Positions 11,413-22,808 of a DNA stretch of 47,715 nt are shown in pieces; position 1 is the first letter of the stretch, and every line of letters starts with the position of its first letter. The stretch is from Fomitopsis serialis (Eukaryota; Basidiomycota; Agaricomycetes; Polyporales; Fomitopsidaceae): the NCBI RefSeq assembly GCF_022376445.1, contig NW_025955265.1:1-47715 (forward strand). Reading direction: 5' to 3'. Under the pieces are notes generated by a model that was not told where the DNA came from, ran no database searches, and was given only the letters and a program-made list of their open reading frames with translations. Made by a program: the position numbers and the translations under genes.

Positions 11413-12317
11413 GATCGTCCGAGAGAGGAGAGGGTGGTGATAGATGTAGTTGAAAGCCGTTCAAGGAGTTGGGAGTGAAGGTGTGAGAGACTGAGCGCCG
11501 AGGCAAGGAGTTGAGCGTCGCCTTTATGCTTGCGGGAGGGCGGCCGGTCTTTGAGAGGCAAGATGCGCCGTTTCCCATGGCAACGCGCGTCCTGTGGCCA
11601 CAATCGGTGACCATCCTGATTTGGCTTTGGCCTTGTACTTTGCCGCATCGTGGCGCCACGATCTCGGCATGGACCAATCCGCACAGAACAATGGCTCGTA
11701 TCGATCGTTTGGGATTCGTGGCCATGACCTGATAGGCTGGGATGGATTCCCGATCCATGCAATGCGTAACGAGGGGTGCGCGTCCGTGCGTCCGTGTCGT
11801 GGACGGGGTTGTCATCCGCGTCGAAGCGCGCTTCATGTGGCGGTAAAAATGTCTGTGACATCGACGAAATTACTGTCTGCATATGTACACACGAGAACTA
11901 ACGCACCATATGCAAATATAGTCCGATATGCTACATATTGAACCACCATCAGTCTCCTGCAAATAAATGACTAGTCGCTGTGGCGATCAGCCTGCACATT
12001 GCATCGGAAGGAGGGACGAACGCTTGTCCCTTCACACGAGTATACACAAAGTATACATCTCATCTGACAGGATGTGGGGGCACCGGGGTAAATGGACGAC
12101 AGGGCGTGCGAGACGTGTATTGACCTGGTATGCATATCCATGTTCGGAGAGGATACACGTATGGGCTACAATGTCCGCTGTGCAGATCTTGCCAGACTGA
12201 CCTATCGTGTCCGTTGGTCTTGCCATGGCCATCATTACCTGACCATGAACGATGCGCGAACCACATGAAGAGAACGTAGAGGACCTCCCGAACCATACAG
12301 TCCAACCGTGCCATGAT
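11413..12317. other. Intergenic, no gene recognised
   Basis: Lies upstream of the intronless gene and downstream of PIG-S. Open frames here are antisense or out-of-frame shadows with no recognisable domain. Confidence 0.5.
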
Positions 12318-14100
12318 CTACTCCGTTTTCTGTGTCTGTTCAGGTGCTGTACGTGTTTCCCCGACCTTCGCCTTCCTCTCCTTCTTCCAAGCAAGCACCT
12401 CTCGGATGACAGAGGCCAACAGCGGGGCCGTGACAGACGCGAACAGCGGCGCGTACACCGCCCATTTGTGCTCCGCGGGGAAGTACAATAATGCGAGCAT
12501 CCCTGGGTTAAAGAACGCGCGTGACGCCACGGACTGGGCCTTGCTCGCGAAGGTCAACGCCTCATTTGCGGATGACGATGCGGCCGAATATGTCTGAAGT
12601 CGACCGGTGAGCTTATGTCGACAGCGCGATACACTCAGCTGGACGCGAGACGTACTTGATCGAGAGCAGCTAGGGCACCCTGTACGTCACCCCTGACATC
12701 CTCGCCGACGGGCATGTCTTCGATCTGCGCGACTAGCCGTACGATGCTTTGCAGCGTCTCCTGTGCACTGGCGGCGTTCTCCACTGCACGTCGGCGCACA
12801 AGCGCGTCCAGCTGCCAGTCGGTCACTCCTGCGGAGCCTTGAGTTTGAGCATGGACGTGCGGCGCCAACTCTGGCACACCAAGCAAGGCTGAGAGCTGTT
12901 GGCGGAATGTCGCAAATATAGCGTCTAGCGGACGCCCAGCGAGGGTCCGGGTGACGCCGGCCGGGTTGGGATTGCAGAGTACGACGCCGCCCCATTGCGG
13001 TAGTATAAAAGCACTTGACGATGTCGGTCTGTCTGCTTCAGATGTGAACAATAGACAAGATAGCTGGGACGCATCGCATACCATCGTTGCCCAGTATGCG
13101 TAGTGGACTGTGTTTTGAAGATGGGATGAAGGCAACGAAGTGCAGCACTGGATCATTCGAAACGCTCGACGCTAAGGGGGGTTAGCGCCGGTTGATATGA
13201 GGAGGCGAAAGGCCCATACATAATGTCCACTCCGCTGAGTTGACGAAGACGGTGAGGTCCTCAGGCGTTAATCCATACTCGTCCCTTGCAATGCGCGAGG
13301 ATCAAAGGCAAGAGGCCCGTGGTACTGCACTTGACTCTCAACCGTGAAGTTGTGCAGCACAGACAGACGCTCGAGTAAGGGTGAGACCTGCGCTAAACAA
13401 CAGTTCATCGATTCGTACTCTCATGCTTAGAGAAACGTACCAGTCATGGCTCCATGCACATCCCAAGATAATGCAGCATTGCCTGAAGCAGCGTCTTCGT
13501 TCAGAAGGGTGAATGCCAATCGGTACCGTGGCGAATATGACACGACGCGCTCAGTCTGGGAGCTCCGGAGACTGGTGTAAGGAGTAAGCAACGTCGCCAA
13601 TGTATCGGCAAGTTGCATCGCTGCCACGCCTGCGTGCTCAGGCGGAATCTCCATCGTAACCTTACGGCCGTCGACTGTGGGATCCCGCGTCCCTCGACGA
13701 AGAACGACCTGATAGCCATTCGCACTTAGGAGTGGTTTGAACTTGACACAGGATGGCGCACTTGCACGAAGACTCACGTTGCCGCCTCAGACGAGATTTG
13801 CACAGACAAACCATTCTGCTTGAACTCTTCGCTGCTTGCAATGTGGCGCCGTACCTCCTGCGTGAACGCATCTGTGCCGATCTCATAATCCCTGGTGTCA
13901 AGGGCAACGCGGATGGGAAACGCGAGCTCTCTTCCCGCCTGCGCAGTGACGCGTGACACAGGCAGAGCTTGCCGTTCAATACTGGTTGTATTCCACCAGA
14001 GAGGCAAAGCGAGGATAATGACGAGGAAGTACGATGCGATGATACTTCTGCGCGTCAAGGGCGATTCGAATGCGAGAGCGGACTTGGATGCAGCATCCAT
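12318..14100 (-). CDS. PIGS: GPI transamidase subunit PIG-S (Gpi17-like)
   Basis: Subunit of the ER GPI transamidase complex, which attaches GPI anchors to secreted proteins. Six exons on the minus strand: 14100-13778, 13724-13441, 13392-13220, 13171-13082, 13032-12656, 12593-12318, about 507 residues. An N-terminal membrane segment (IIASYFLVIILALPLWW, residues ~20-36) is followed by NTTSIERQALP, typical of PIG-S. Later hallmarks are PLLERLSVLHNFTVESQ, LTPEDLTVFVNSAEWTL, SSVSNDPVLHFVAFIPS, FILPQWGGVVL and FFNPGMLALLYFPAEHK. A second hydrophobic segment follows near the C-terminus. In exon 3 the frame slips by one base at a GGG run (plus 13283-13285). A fourth G would restore the expected QGDEYGLTPEDL. 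I read this as a probable consensus error. The first intron ends at the AAG just before 13724, not at the earlier CAAG, because only that acceptor keeps the frame. Confidence 0.92.
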
Positions 14101-14572
14101 GGCGAAGTGCGCCTGTGTCGAATGAATTCCTGCGTTTGTGGGTGCGTTGTATAGATCTAGATCCCTTCGTTGTAAAGCATGGATCCAGCGATTTCTCGAC
14201 AGGTTCTGTCAACGAAGAACAGTCATGAAGGTGAGGAGCGGTGAGTAGCGGTGGCTGAGCTATCCTGATGCGGCTCTCACGGGCTGTGCCGGTGACATTC
14301 GGGCGGAGATTCAACGGATGGCACCAAGTCCAATTGCGGAAGGCGACAGCTTGCAGGCAAACCTCTCAACCCAAGTCCAACTCATCGAAACTACTCACAT
14401 TCGTTACAGATACTGCCTCACGGCGGGGGAAACTTAACTTACTCTCGTGTTCTCTTCATGCTATACTGCCGCTGACGGCTCGACTTTGGCTCGACTTGCC
14501 ATCGGTACCTTCTTCGTGCACCTGCTTCCCGCCCGGCACGTTTGTACAGGCGTCTGATCGCTACTGTGGGTC
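14101..14572. promoter_or_regulatory. Bidirectional promoter between PIG-S and SNT1
   Basis: A 472-bp region between two divergent start codons (14100 minus, 14573 plus). No clear TATA box is visible in either direction, as expected of housekeeping genes. Confidence 0.55.
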
Positions 14573-17500
14573 ATGTCTCCGACGAACCAACGACGGCGCC
14601 GTCGCGGCGGCGGAAAAAACAACGGGCCACCTCCGTACAATGTCAGCGAGCATGTTTGTGGAAGTTGTTGCACTAGAAACTTACATTGATATACCCCTAG
14701 CGACCACCAATCCATGACGGCAGGTATGGACCCTCGCCCGGCCCGCCGACCGCGTATCCTGGCCACGATATCTATAATCCTGGTATTGGAGGCGCGCCGT
14801 ATGCAGCCGACTATTCTAATGACTATGGTTCTCAATCAGAGTTATGGCGTTCCGAAGCTTCGTTCTATCCTAGACCTCCTTCTCCGGATCCGTATGGCTA
14901 TCAGCCAGGTCCGTCTACAGGTGGCTGGGCGCCGCAGAGCTGGGATCACCCTACACCTCCCCAGTGGCCTGACAGAGCTGAACCAAGTCCTCGTTTTGAT
15001 GGTGATCCATGGACCTATGACCGTCCAGATGCTATGACCATGGCGCAACCTATGTTCGAGCCGAACGATTCTTGGAAGCAGCATCATACAGGTCCGCCAA
15101 ATACGCAAGTATCTTCATTATGCGTATGAGGGTTCAAATGCATTGCTTATAATATGGCACCAGATCACGGAACGATGTGGCTCCTGAGCCGTATTCACCA
15201 ACAAGACGTCTTCCGCCCCGGTTTGCCAGGGATCACTATTCTCCTCCTCGACCACTGGCCAGCGATCACTACACAGTTCCTACACCTGGCCCTCCTCCAT
15301 TTGACCAGTATCCTTCAGGTCCCGGACTAGTTGGCCAACCACCACCAACGGATCACTACTTCCCAGGACCAAGCCTAAATGCGCCTCCACCTCCAGGTGA
15401 TCATTATCCACCCGGAACAAATGGGCTCCCTTACCCTGGGGATCATTACTCTCCGGGACCTAGTATGAGCGCACCTCCATTTTCTGGTGATCATTACTCT
15501 CCCCCTGGCCTGAGCGGCCCCCCTCCCTTTTCTGGTGATCATTACTCACCTGGACGTAGTCTGAACGCTCCTGGATACTCCGGAGATCGTTATAGGCCAG
15601 AGACACCTCCCATATACCCGTATATGAACCCTGGCTCAGACAGCTACCGTCCTCGGTACGACGATATCCCAGAGCCCAGGGCGGCTCACCCGCCGAATCC
15701 CCGTGTCCATCCCAGATGGCGACTTCCTTCTCCAGAGCGTGCACCGTCAATACGAGGTAGGGCGTCTCCCGAAAGCCCCAACGCCACGAAGCGGGTCTGG
15801 GAACCCTCGAGGACGCCACCGCGCGAACTGAACAGCGTAGACCGTCTGTCGCCAACGCGATGGTCACCATCTGACCCTCGCCGAGAGCCGAGACGGATCC
15901 CCAGCCGTGGACGGTCCGTCACTCGCAGCCCTAGCCCAAGTCGCGGCCGGAGTCCTTTGTATAGCCCTCGCGCCAGTCGGAGCCCCGTCCGCCGGCAGAC
16001 TCGTAGCCCTAGTCGCAACCGAAGCCCGCTCTACAGCCCTCGCGCCTCACGAAGTCCCATTCGCGGTCGCACTCGCAGTCCTATAGCTCTGAGGTCACCA
16101 GTTGGCAGACAAAGACGTCTGAGAAGCCCGACTCTCAGCTACAGTCCCAGACGATCGAGATCTCGAAGCCCTCTACCACCGCGGATCGCTCGCCGTTACA
16201 GCCGCCGGTCATATACTCGCAGTCCATCGAGTTCCTATGACAGCTATCGAGCTAGCCGTGCTCGTCGCAGCCGTGGCCGCCGAAGGTCAGAAAGTCGCGA
16301 GTCTGTCGTTGCCAGTCGGAGCAAAGCACGCAGCCGTAGCCGCGGTAGGTCGCGCAGCAGAGCTTCTACTTTATACTCTCCGACAACTACTCGCCTGTAC
16401 TCGCCTATCTTGACTCGGAGACGAGTCTCTCCTGCACGAGGGAGAGGTCGTTCCGGTGGGCCGACCAGCAGACGCGCGAAGCCTTCTGGTGCTGCTCGGC
16501 GAGCGCGTCCTTCGCCACCGCCGCGGAAGCCACCTTCCAGCAAGAGAACGAGCTCCACAGAGTCTACGGGATCGATCTATGGTCCGGAGATCCCCCCAGA
16601 ACTTCGTGTGAAGAAGATAGACGCTGTAGCTGTGGCTCAGGGGAGCAGGGCTTCTTCTCTGTCCTCGTACAAGTCGGACGGCGCTACGTCAACGTTGCAG
16701 GGTGGCTCCATCCCTGGTCTGTCGAATGTTGGGAATGGAGTACCTGCTGTCGGTTTGCAGTCGACTCAAGAACCGCACGTCTTCTCATCTCAAGGCGCAC
16801 AAGGTGCATCACAAGAGACAGATCCTCTTCACCAAGGTAGCCTTATGGACCGTTTATCTTCCAACACGACTGACTGTGTTTTAGCTCCTTCTGCGAACGA
16901 CGAACTACGTGCCGCTGTTGCAAAGCTCGTCAGCGAGCGTCCGGTATCTATCGTCCTAGATACCGCAGACAAGCCGAACGAGGAGTCTCTGCGTCCTTCA
17001 TTGAACGTCAATGGTATCTCGAGGCCCCCAGCGTGCAGATCCCTCCTCTCGATCGTGATGCGTTACAAAGGAAAGCGGAGCGTGAGGAGGGCGAGTCTGA
17101 CATGGATATGTCCTTGCCAGCAACCCCCACTGACGAAGTAGCGGAACCTGTCGAAGCCCCTGTGCCAGAAGTTTCGAGCGTGGTAGAGCCGAGAAGCGTA
17201 CCGAGCACAGATATGTAAGTTGCCTCATTTTATCGGGCTAGGTGGAGTACTGAATTCGTTCTGGCGTCATACAGTGACACTGCCGAAGAATCGGACATGG
17301 ATATGGAAATGGAAATGGACGTGGACATGGACATGTCCGCGCCTCCTTCGCCTATCATACAACCTAGCTCTGCTCTGGTGGACCAAAAGGAAGAATCCGC
17401 AGTCCAGCGTGAAGACGATTTCGTGATGCCTAGCTTGAACACTGCCACGGAGCGGACTGTCGAAGCATCGCAATCCGCTTCCGTTGGTCCAGACATTCCC

Positions 17501-20500
17501 TCCGGACTGTCGCCGGTTCCTGGCGACCACTCTGCAGACACTGCTCTGGCTTCTGCTTCTAGCGATGATTCTGTCATCCCTGGGCTGAGTTTTGGTCAGG
17601 AGGATGTGCCTGCTGCTACTCCCTCGAACGACGCACCGATGCTCAAGGACAGTTCTGTGGATGACAAAGCAGACGACCTCGCGATCCCTGGGCTGACGAT
17701 TGTGCCTCCTGTCGTCGCACAGAATGACGAACCATCAGAGACAGTTGAGACACGCGCATCGGGAGATGTTGTGCAGGCCCGTGAACCGTCCATGCAGATT
17801 CCAGTAGAGGAGGACGAGTGCGATATGGACATGTCTCCGCCTCCGTCGCCGGGGCCCACGCCTCAATCGCCTAGACTGGATGACATTAGCTCAGTCGGCT
17901 CCTTACAGCCTGAACCCGATGCTGTGCCGGTCCTATCTATAGGAGAGCCATTAGCAGGCCAGATTTCACCCGCACCTGCTATCGAGGAACCTTCAGAGGC
18001 GCACGAAGAATCTTCGCCCGTCGCAGATGAAGCCTCAACTGCTTCAGCACGCACGTCGCCTGTTGCAGTACAAGCCCCCTTCCGTCCGAGGTACCTGCCG
18101 TCCCAGACCAAGCTCCCGTCGCAGTCTCGTCCAATCCTACTGAGGCAATTCTTCCGACCGAGGCATCTCCTTCCCCTTCTTCGTCAAATGGTGCGCCGCA
18201 AGAGGAGTCGCCTGCCTCACGAGATGGCTCGCCCATGATGGTAGAGTCCTTACTTGGTTTGACTGAACCGCCTCCCGCAGCAGAGTCGTCTGTCGTAGCG
18301 GACGATTCGCACCTAGTTGAAGCTTCGCCGACGGCTGTCGAGTCATCGCCTACCAGCCCAATAACCGAGAAAGTGGTCCCATCAGAACGAGAGGAGGTAA
18401 CTTCGCAGGATGCCAAGCAAGCTGCACCCGTAGAGGTGACGCCAGATAGGCCGTCTGATGTCGAGGCCGAGGATGCTGTCCAGGTATGTCAACAATTGTT
18501 GTTGCGACTCCATGCTGACAAGAGGAAAGGAGCGACCAGCCGTCCCTGCCGAAGTTCCCGTCTCGCAGAAAGTCGCAGAGGTTCGCACTGGTAGAGGAAA
18601 GAAGGCCGCAACTTCTGGATCTCATCATGGCGGGCCGGCTCGACAAGCACCGAGTGAGAGCCCTACTCCAGAAGTTGACCCACTCACAGAAGGTCTCCGT
18701 GTAGTGGTCAGGGCCAGGTTGCGCTACGATCGGCAGACAAAGGCAGAACGCGTTGCTCCGGTCCTTATGGCTAACATGACCATAGCGGAGCCTCATGATC
18801 GTCATGATCCTTCTGCAGATAGGCTCTGTGCGGAAGTCTTACAAGGCAAGCGCAAGCGCGAGAGAGAAGATAGCTTCGTCCGTGTGCGACCGTCGCTGCA
18901 GGTCCTCTTTGCTCAGCGACAAGCTTCGCTAACAGAGAAGGTGAAAAAGTTACGGGAGGACTATTTGACACTGCACGACCGCTGGATGGCGCACTGCGGC
19001 AAGCTAGACGAGGTTGCGAAGGCTGCCGCACTCGAAGAAGCTGCGGCCACTGCAGGTAGAACCACTCGACGCTCCGCTGCCCTGGGAGATGCCGTACGGA
19101 CGGACCTGGAGATGGAGCAGATCATCGCGAGCTTGGGCAACGAAGAGCTCACTGATGCCGATCACCTTTCTTCGCGGAACGCAGCAACGATCCCAGACAT
19201 GATCTCGGTGACGAAGGGGTCGGTCGACTACCGCTACGACGATACTAATAACGTCGTCGAGGATCTAGTCAACTTTTACACGCCAAACACATGTCTCGAG
19301 GACTGGACTGAAGAAGAGAAGGAGGTCTTCCTCGAGAAGTACACGCTCTACCCCAAGCAATTCGGCATCATCGCCGACTTCCTTCCCAACAAGACCACGG
19401 CGGAATGCGTTACTTATTACTATTTGCACAAGAAGACGCTTATCGACTTCCGGAAGGTCCTCGCACGAACTACGGCTGGCAAGCGGAAACGCGGGGGCGG
19501 ACGCGGGGGCAAGAAGAAGGGCAATGCGTTGTTGGAAGACATCCGGAAGCACGATGCTGAAGTCTCGCGGAACTCCACTGCGAGCGGTTCTACAACTCGT
19601 CGGAGGCGAGGAGCTCAGACGGCTGAGAACGGAGAGCCTGTGCCTCGCCGCGCCTCAACGCGGAAGAGTGCTATTCAAGCTGAGAACTCGCCCGGGACCA
19701 CGCCAACACCCGATCCCGATCCTGAGCCACGCAAAAGACGGCGTACAGCGAAACCTACTGCGCGTGCAGCGGCAGCGGCAGAGCAAGAGGTGGACGAGGA
19801 CGCTACGGTATGAAATTAGTCCGGATCTACCAATGCCGTCAACAGCTGTTCTAACGGGCAATTGCTTTCAGGAGGCGGAACCGAAGCCAGCCAAACGAAC
19901 TCGTCGTTCACGTAAGATCAAGTCGGCGGAGACGGTTGAATCGCCAGTCATGTCAGAAGCGCCCCTTTTGTTCAACGAGACACGGTTCATAGACCAGACA
20001 GAACTGACAGCTCGGAAGAGGACACCGACGGGTAGTTCCCCGTGGACGGAGGAGGACAAAGGTGAGATTGTGAAAGTGGACGTGGTGCACATTGGGCATT
20101 GACGAACACAACGCAGAACTATTCGTCAAATTGTTGGCACATCATGGCGACGACTTCAAGCGGATATCTGCGTCGATGCCCAACAAGGTGTGTATAGCTA
20201 TATTAGTAGAGGTTGCCGTTGACTCATTACATGCAGACTGCCATCCAATTGAGCGCATACTACAAGGCGAATAATGCAGAGCTCAAACTCGGAAAAGTGG
20301 CAGCCCAGGGTCGAAGGCGGTCTCCGTCACTTGAACCCCCAGCCTCTGACGGTTACAGGGAGATGTCACTCCCAGGTTCGGGCGTCATCACACCGAGCAC
20401 GAGGGCGTCAACTCCGAGCGTCGTCCAAAATTCCACGTCGTCCGCGAACTTCGAGGCACAATTCAGGCTTGATGATCCGTCCGCGGTGTACAAGTCAAAG

Positions 20501-21178
20501 CTCCGAGCATCCGCTCCCAACAGTGCAGATACAGAGCAGAGGCCAATAAGCCGTCCTGGCTCGAGCCTCGCTGCTCCTTCCTCCGCTTCTTCAGGGAACC
20601 TGCAGTTCCGCCCTACGTCCTTGGAGACGATGCGAGCGCAGTATGGCACGTCATCCGATGCCCTGCCACGGCACTTTCCCCTCCAATCCCGTCCCTCGCC
20701 CTTCGCATCCGTTATTCCACCCCCGCTCACCATGAATGGCTCGCCTTTCGTCGACACCGGGCGACCGATCCGCCCTGCGCCCCGGACGGCTGGACCCGGG
20801 TCGAGCTCAGGTTCGGGCTCGGGCTCAGGCTCAGGGCCGCTGACGATGACCTTCCCGTCGAGCTTCGCGTATTCGAACCTGTCGCCGTCGCACTTCTCCG
20901 GGGAACAGCGCCTGCCGCCGCGCGGATACACGATGCGCGGCGCGAGCCCGGGGAGCGCACCCGCGAGCGCGACGATGATGTTCGAGGCGTCGGTGTTTGC
21001 GCCGCCAGGCCCGGTGCCGATGATCAGGGTGGCGTCGCCGTTCACGTTCCGCGCAGATGCGGCGGGCGTCGAAGAGTCCCCGGTGATGCCGGCGACGCTG
21101 CAGACGACGGAGGACTTGGTGGCGTATTTGGAGCACCGGTCGAGGTTTGCGGAGCCGAGGGAGTCGGATTTCATGTGA
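14573..21178 (+). CDS. SNT1: SNT1/NCoR-like SANT-domain corepressor with RS-rich N-terminus
   Basis: A large nuclear protein (about 2055 residues) matching the Snt1/NCoR/SMRT family, scaffold of the Set3-type histone deacetylase complex in yeasts. Exons: 14573-14641, 14701-15104, 15164-16836, 16885-17214, 17275-18483, 18530-19807, 19872-20061, 20117-20187, 20237-21178. From the N-terminus: a Pro/Tyr/Gly-rich segment with about nine DHYSPGP-type repeats (residues ~180-305), an Arg/Ser-rich region (~340-620), acidic DMDMS repeats, then a conserved helical segment and SANT 1 (DWTEEEKEVFLEKY ... CVTYYYLHK, ~1487-1530). SANT 2 (SPWTEEDK ... SAYYKANNAEL, ~1710-1760) follows. The paired SANT domains, with YYYLHKK in the first, define the family. 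Intron 2 uses a GC donor. Two frame slips of one base, both at C5 runs (17025-17029 and 18075-18079), must be allowed for; see findings. The symbol is by homology. Confidence 0.88.
15105..15163 (+). other. GC-AG intron in the SNT1-like gene
   Basis: The donor reads ac|gcaagt and the acceptor caccag|a. This is the only arrangement I found that joins exon 2 (phase 2) to exon 3 in frame; the nearby GT donors at 15091 and 15109 give the wrong phase. GCAAGT is the usual non-canonical donor. Confidence 0.65.
15229..15605 (+). repeat. Coding tandem repeats, DHYSPG-type
   Basis: Degenerate units of 36-63 nt, each encoding a variant of (G)DHYSPGPSLNAPPP, repeat about nine times inside SNT1 exon 3. 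The nucleotide core gatcattactc/gatcactactc recurs in each unit. Such an array could change copy number. Confidence 0.8.
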
Positions 21179-21441
21179 GGCGGCGGTGGGTGAGGTTGCT
21201 CGGTCTCGTGGATCTTGTGTCTTGGCCTGCAGTCGGTTTGGGTTGGCTGCTTTGACACTGTTTATGTTTTGGAAGGTTTGCTTAATGTGTTGGTGAGATG
21301 GTCACTGGTAGCGTATATGCACCCCCTTGTTCTGCACTGTTGTGTTCGTATTCTACATGACGAGATAGTACATAATACATGTTCCGTTGTTGTCGACTCC
21401 GAAGGCTTCATTGCGGGATTTCCGGGGGATGCGGCTGAACG

Positions 21442-22114
21442 CTATCGGCGCCCCTCCACCATGATGATGTGGTAACCGAAGTTCGTCTTCACGAGCGGCG
21501 AGAGGAGCGGTTTGTCGACCGTGGACGGCTGCAATGCGAAGGCCGCGTCCTGGAACGAGCCCTTGGTTTATGGACGTGGATACTCAGATGTGTGGTATAA
21601 GGATGGGTGCATGTGCAGGGGAAACGTACCACCATGGATCCTCTCGTCATCCAGCCGAGACTGCCACCAGCTACAGCGTCGCGAGCGCCGCGTACACAAG
21701 AGGTTCTGGGAGAAGGAGTGAGTGAGCGTACCTTTCGCCTTGTCCTCGGAGTATTCCTGCGCGACCTTGTCGAATCGCTGGCCCTCCTGGCGATCGCACA
21801 GACAAGCGAGTCGGTGATGTTGAATATGCAAGGAAGATTGAAATGAGAAGAACGCACCTGGATCTTCTGCAGTGCCTCCGACGCTTTCGAGTGCTTCTCG
21901 CAGAGTATGTGCCGTACGTTGACGGCGGTCGCGGACTTCAAACCGCCCTTTCCCTGTGAATCCGTCGCCATTCAGGAGCAAGCTCATGTCAATGCCGTCG
22001 ATCGCGGCGCACCTTGTCCTTGTCGTTTGCATCCTCCGAGCCCTTCGATGCGCCTTTGCCGCCCTTCTTGCTGTCCGCTGGCTTCTTCTCTGCTGCTGCA
22101 CCCTTCTTGGCCAT
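21442..22114 (-). CDS. PIN4: Par14/Pin4-type parvulin peptidyl-prolyl isomerase
   Basis: A 137-residue parvulin, a cis-trans prolyl isomerase of the non-phospho-specific Par14 (eukaryotic parvulin homologue) group. These are nuclear and associated with pre-ribosomes in animals. Exons on the minus strand: 22114-22013, 21953-21858, 21786-21732, 21670-21630, 21561-21442. The N-terminus is a Lys/Gly/Ala-rich basic tail ([20 protein letters not shown]), as in Par14. The catalytic domain shows [18 protein letters not shown], then [37 protein letters not shown] and [13 protein letters not shown]. The WW domain of Pin1 is absent. The length matches the ~131-residue human protein. It is transcribed divergently from the small membrane protein gene at 22582. 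Confidence 0.95.
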
Positions 22115-22581
22115 GGCTCGTGGTCACCTTAGTAGAATTTAGATACTGATAGGGAACCCAGCGAGTTCGAGGATGGCCTGGTATAGAGCGGCGTACACGC
22201 CTCCCACACCGCCACACGCGCGGTGAGCTTGTCCCCGCCCTTTTCCCCTTTTGGTAGGGCAGCGCGATTCCGCGTGGTCACGTGCATGACGCGTCGCGTG
22301 GGTTTCGCTGCGCCACCTGCCAGACTCGGACTGTTTATGACGGCGTGTGGCTCGGCCTGGCCGTGATATTGCAACTCGACTGCCCGTACGACGACAAACT
22401 CTTCCTCAACGCCCATCTACACCTATTGTTACACGAACCTCAGGCCCATAGGTCTCGTTACACGGTCTCATTACACGGTCTCATTACACGGTCTCGTTAC
22501 ACGTGAAGCGGAACAGCGAGCTTGACCACCAGTACCCGTACTTTGTTTCCAGACAACTTCAGTTGAAGACGTGACGTCACA
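22115..22581. promoter_or_regulatory. Shared upstream region of the parvulin and small membrane protein genes
   Basis: A 467-bp divergent intergenic region. It contains CACGTG-like elements (about 22276-22283 and 22500-22503), a GACGTCAC motif near 22572 and the 13-bp tandem array at 22451-22502. Confidence 0.5.
22451..22502. repeat. Four tandem copies of a 13-bp unit
   Basis: The unit ggtctcRttacac (R = G,A,A,G) repeats exactly four times at 22451, 22464, 22477 and 22490. It lies 80-130 bp before the ATG of the gene at 22582, so it may act as a repeated protein-binding site. Confidence 0.9.
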
Positions 22582-22808
22582 ATGAGTTCGCGAGCTCGCA
22601 GCAAGCCCTTGGTACGTCGGTTTTCCACAGGCTGAAACGCACGCATCGTTCATTTGGCCATCCAACCGTGCAGGCTATTGCGGTCGTCGTCGGCTCAGTC
22701 GCGACACTAGGCTACATGTACGTCGCGGGCACGCAGATGAAGAGGGAGGAAGGGCAGTCGTCCATCTACAGTGCGTCTGCTCCTCGTGGCATTCCAAAAC
22801 CTCGCTGA
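22582..22808 (+). CDS. Small single-pass membrane protein (54 residues)
   Basis: Two exons, 22582-22611 and 22674-22808, joined in phase 0 by a 62-nt GT-AG intron. The product starts MSSRARSKPL, followed by one hydrophobic span (AIAVVVGSVATLGYMYVAG, residues 11-29) and a charged tail (MKREEGQSSIYS...). This is the layout of small mitochondrial inner-membrane or ER proteins, but I cannot name the family. A second intron beginning at the GTGCGT at 22771 could replace the last 14 residues. The clean splice and membrane segment support a real gene, but the length makes it uncertain. Confidence 0.55.

Noticed and set aside
11130..11882. 250-residue minus-strand frame overlapping the intronless gene
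   Set aside because: Out-of-frame overlap with the start of the 10225-11412 gene; composition is not protein-like.
22447..22505. CRISPR-like array
   Set aside because: The 13-bp units are contiguous without spacers, in a eukaryotic genome.
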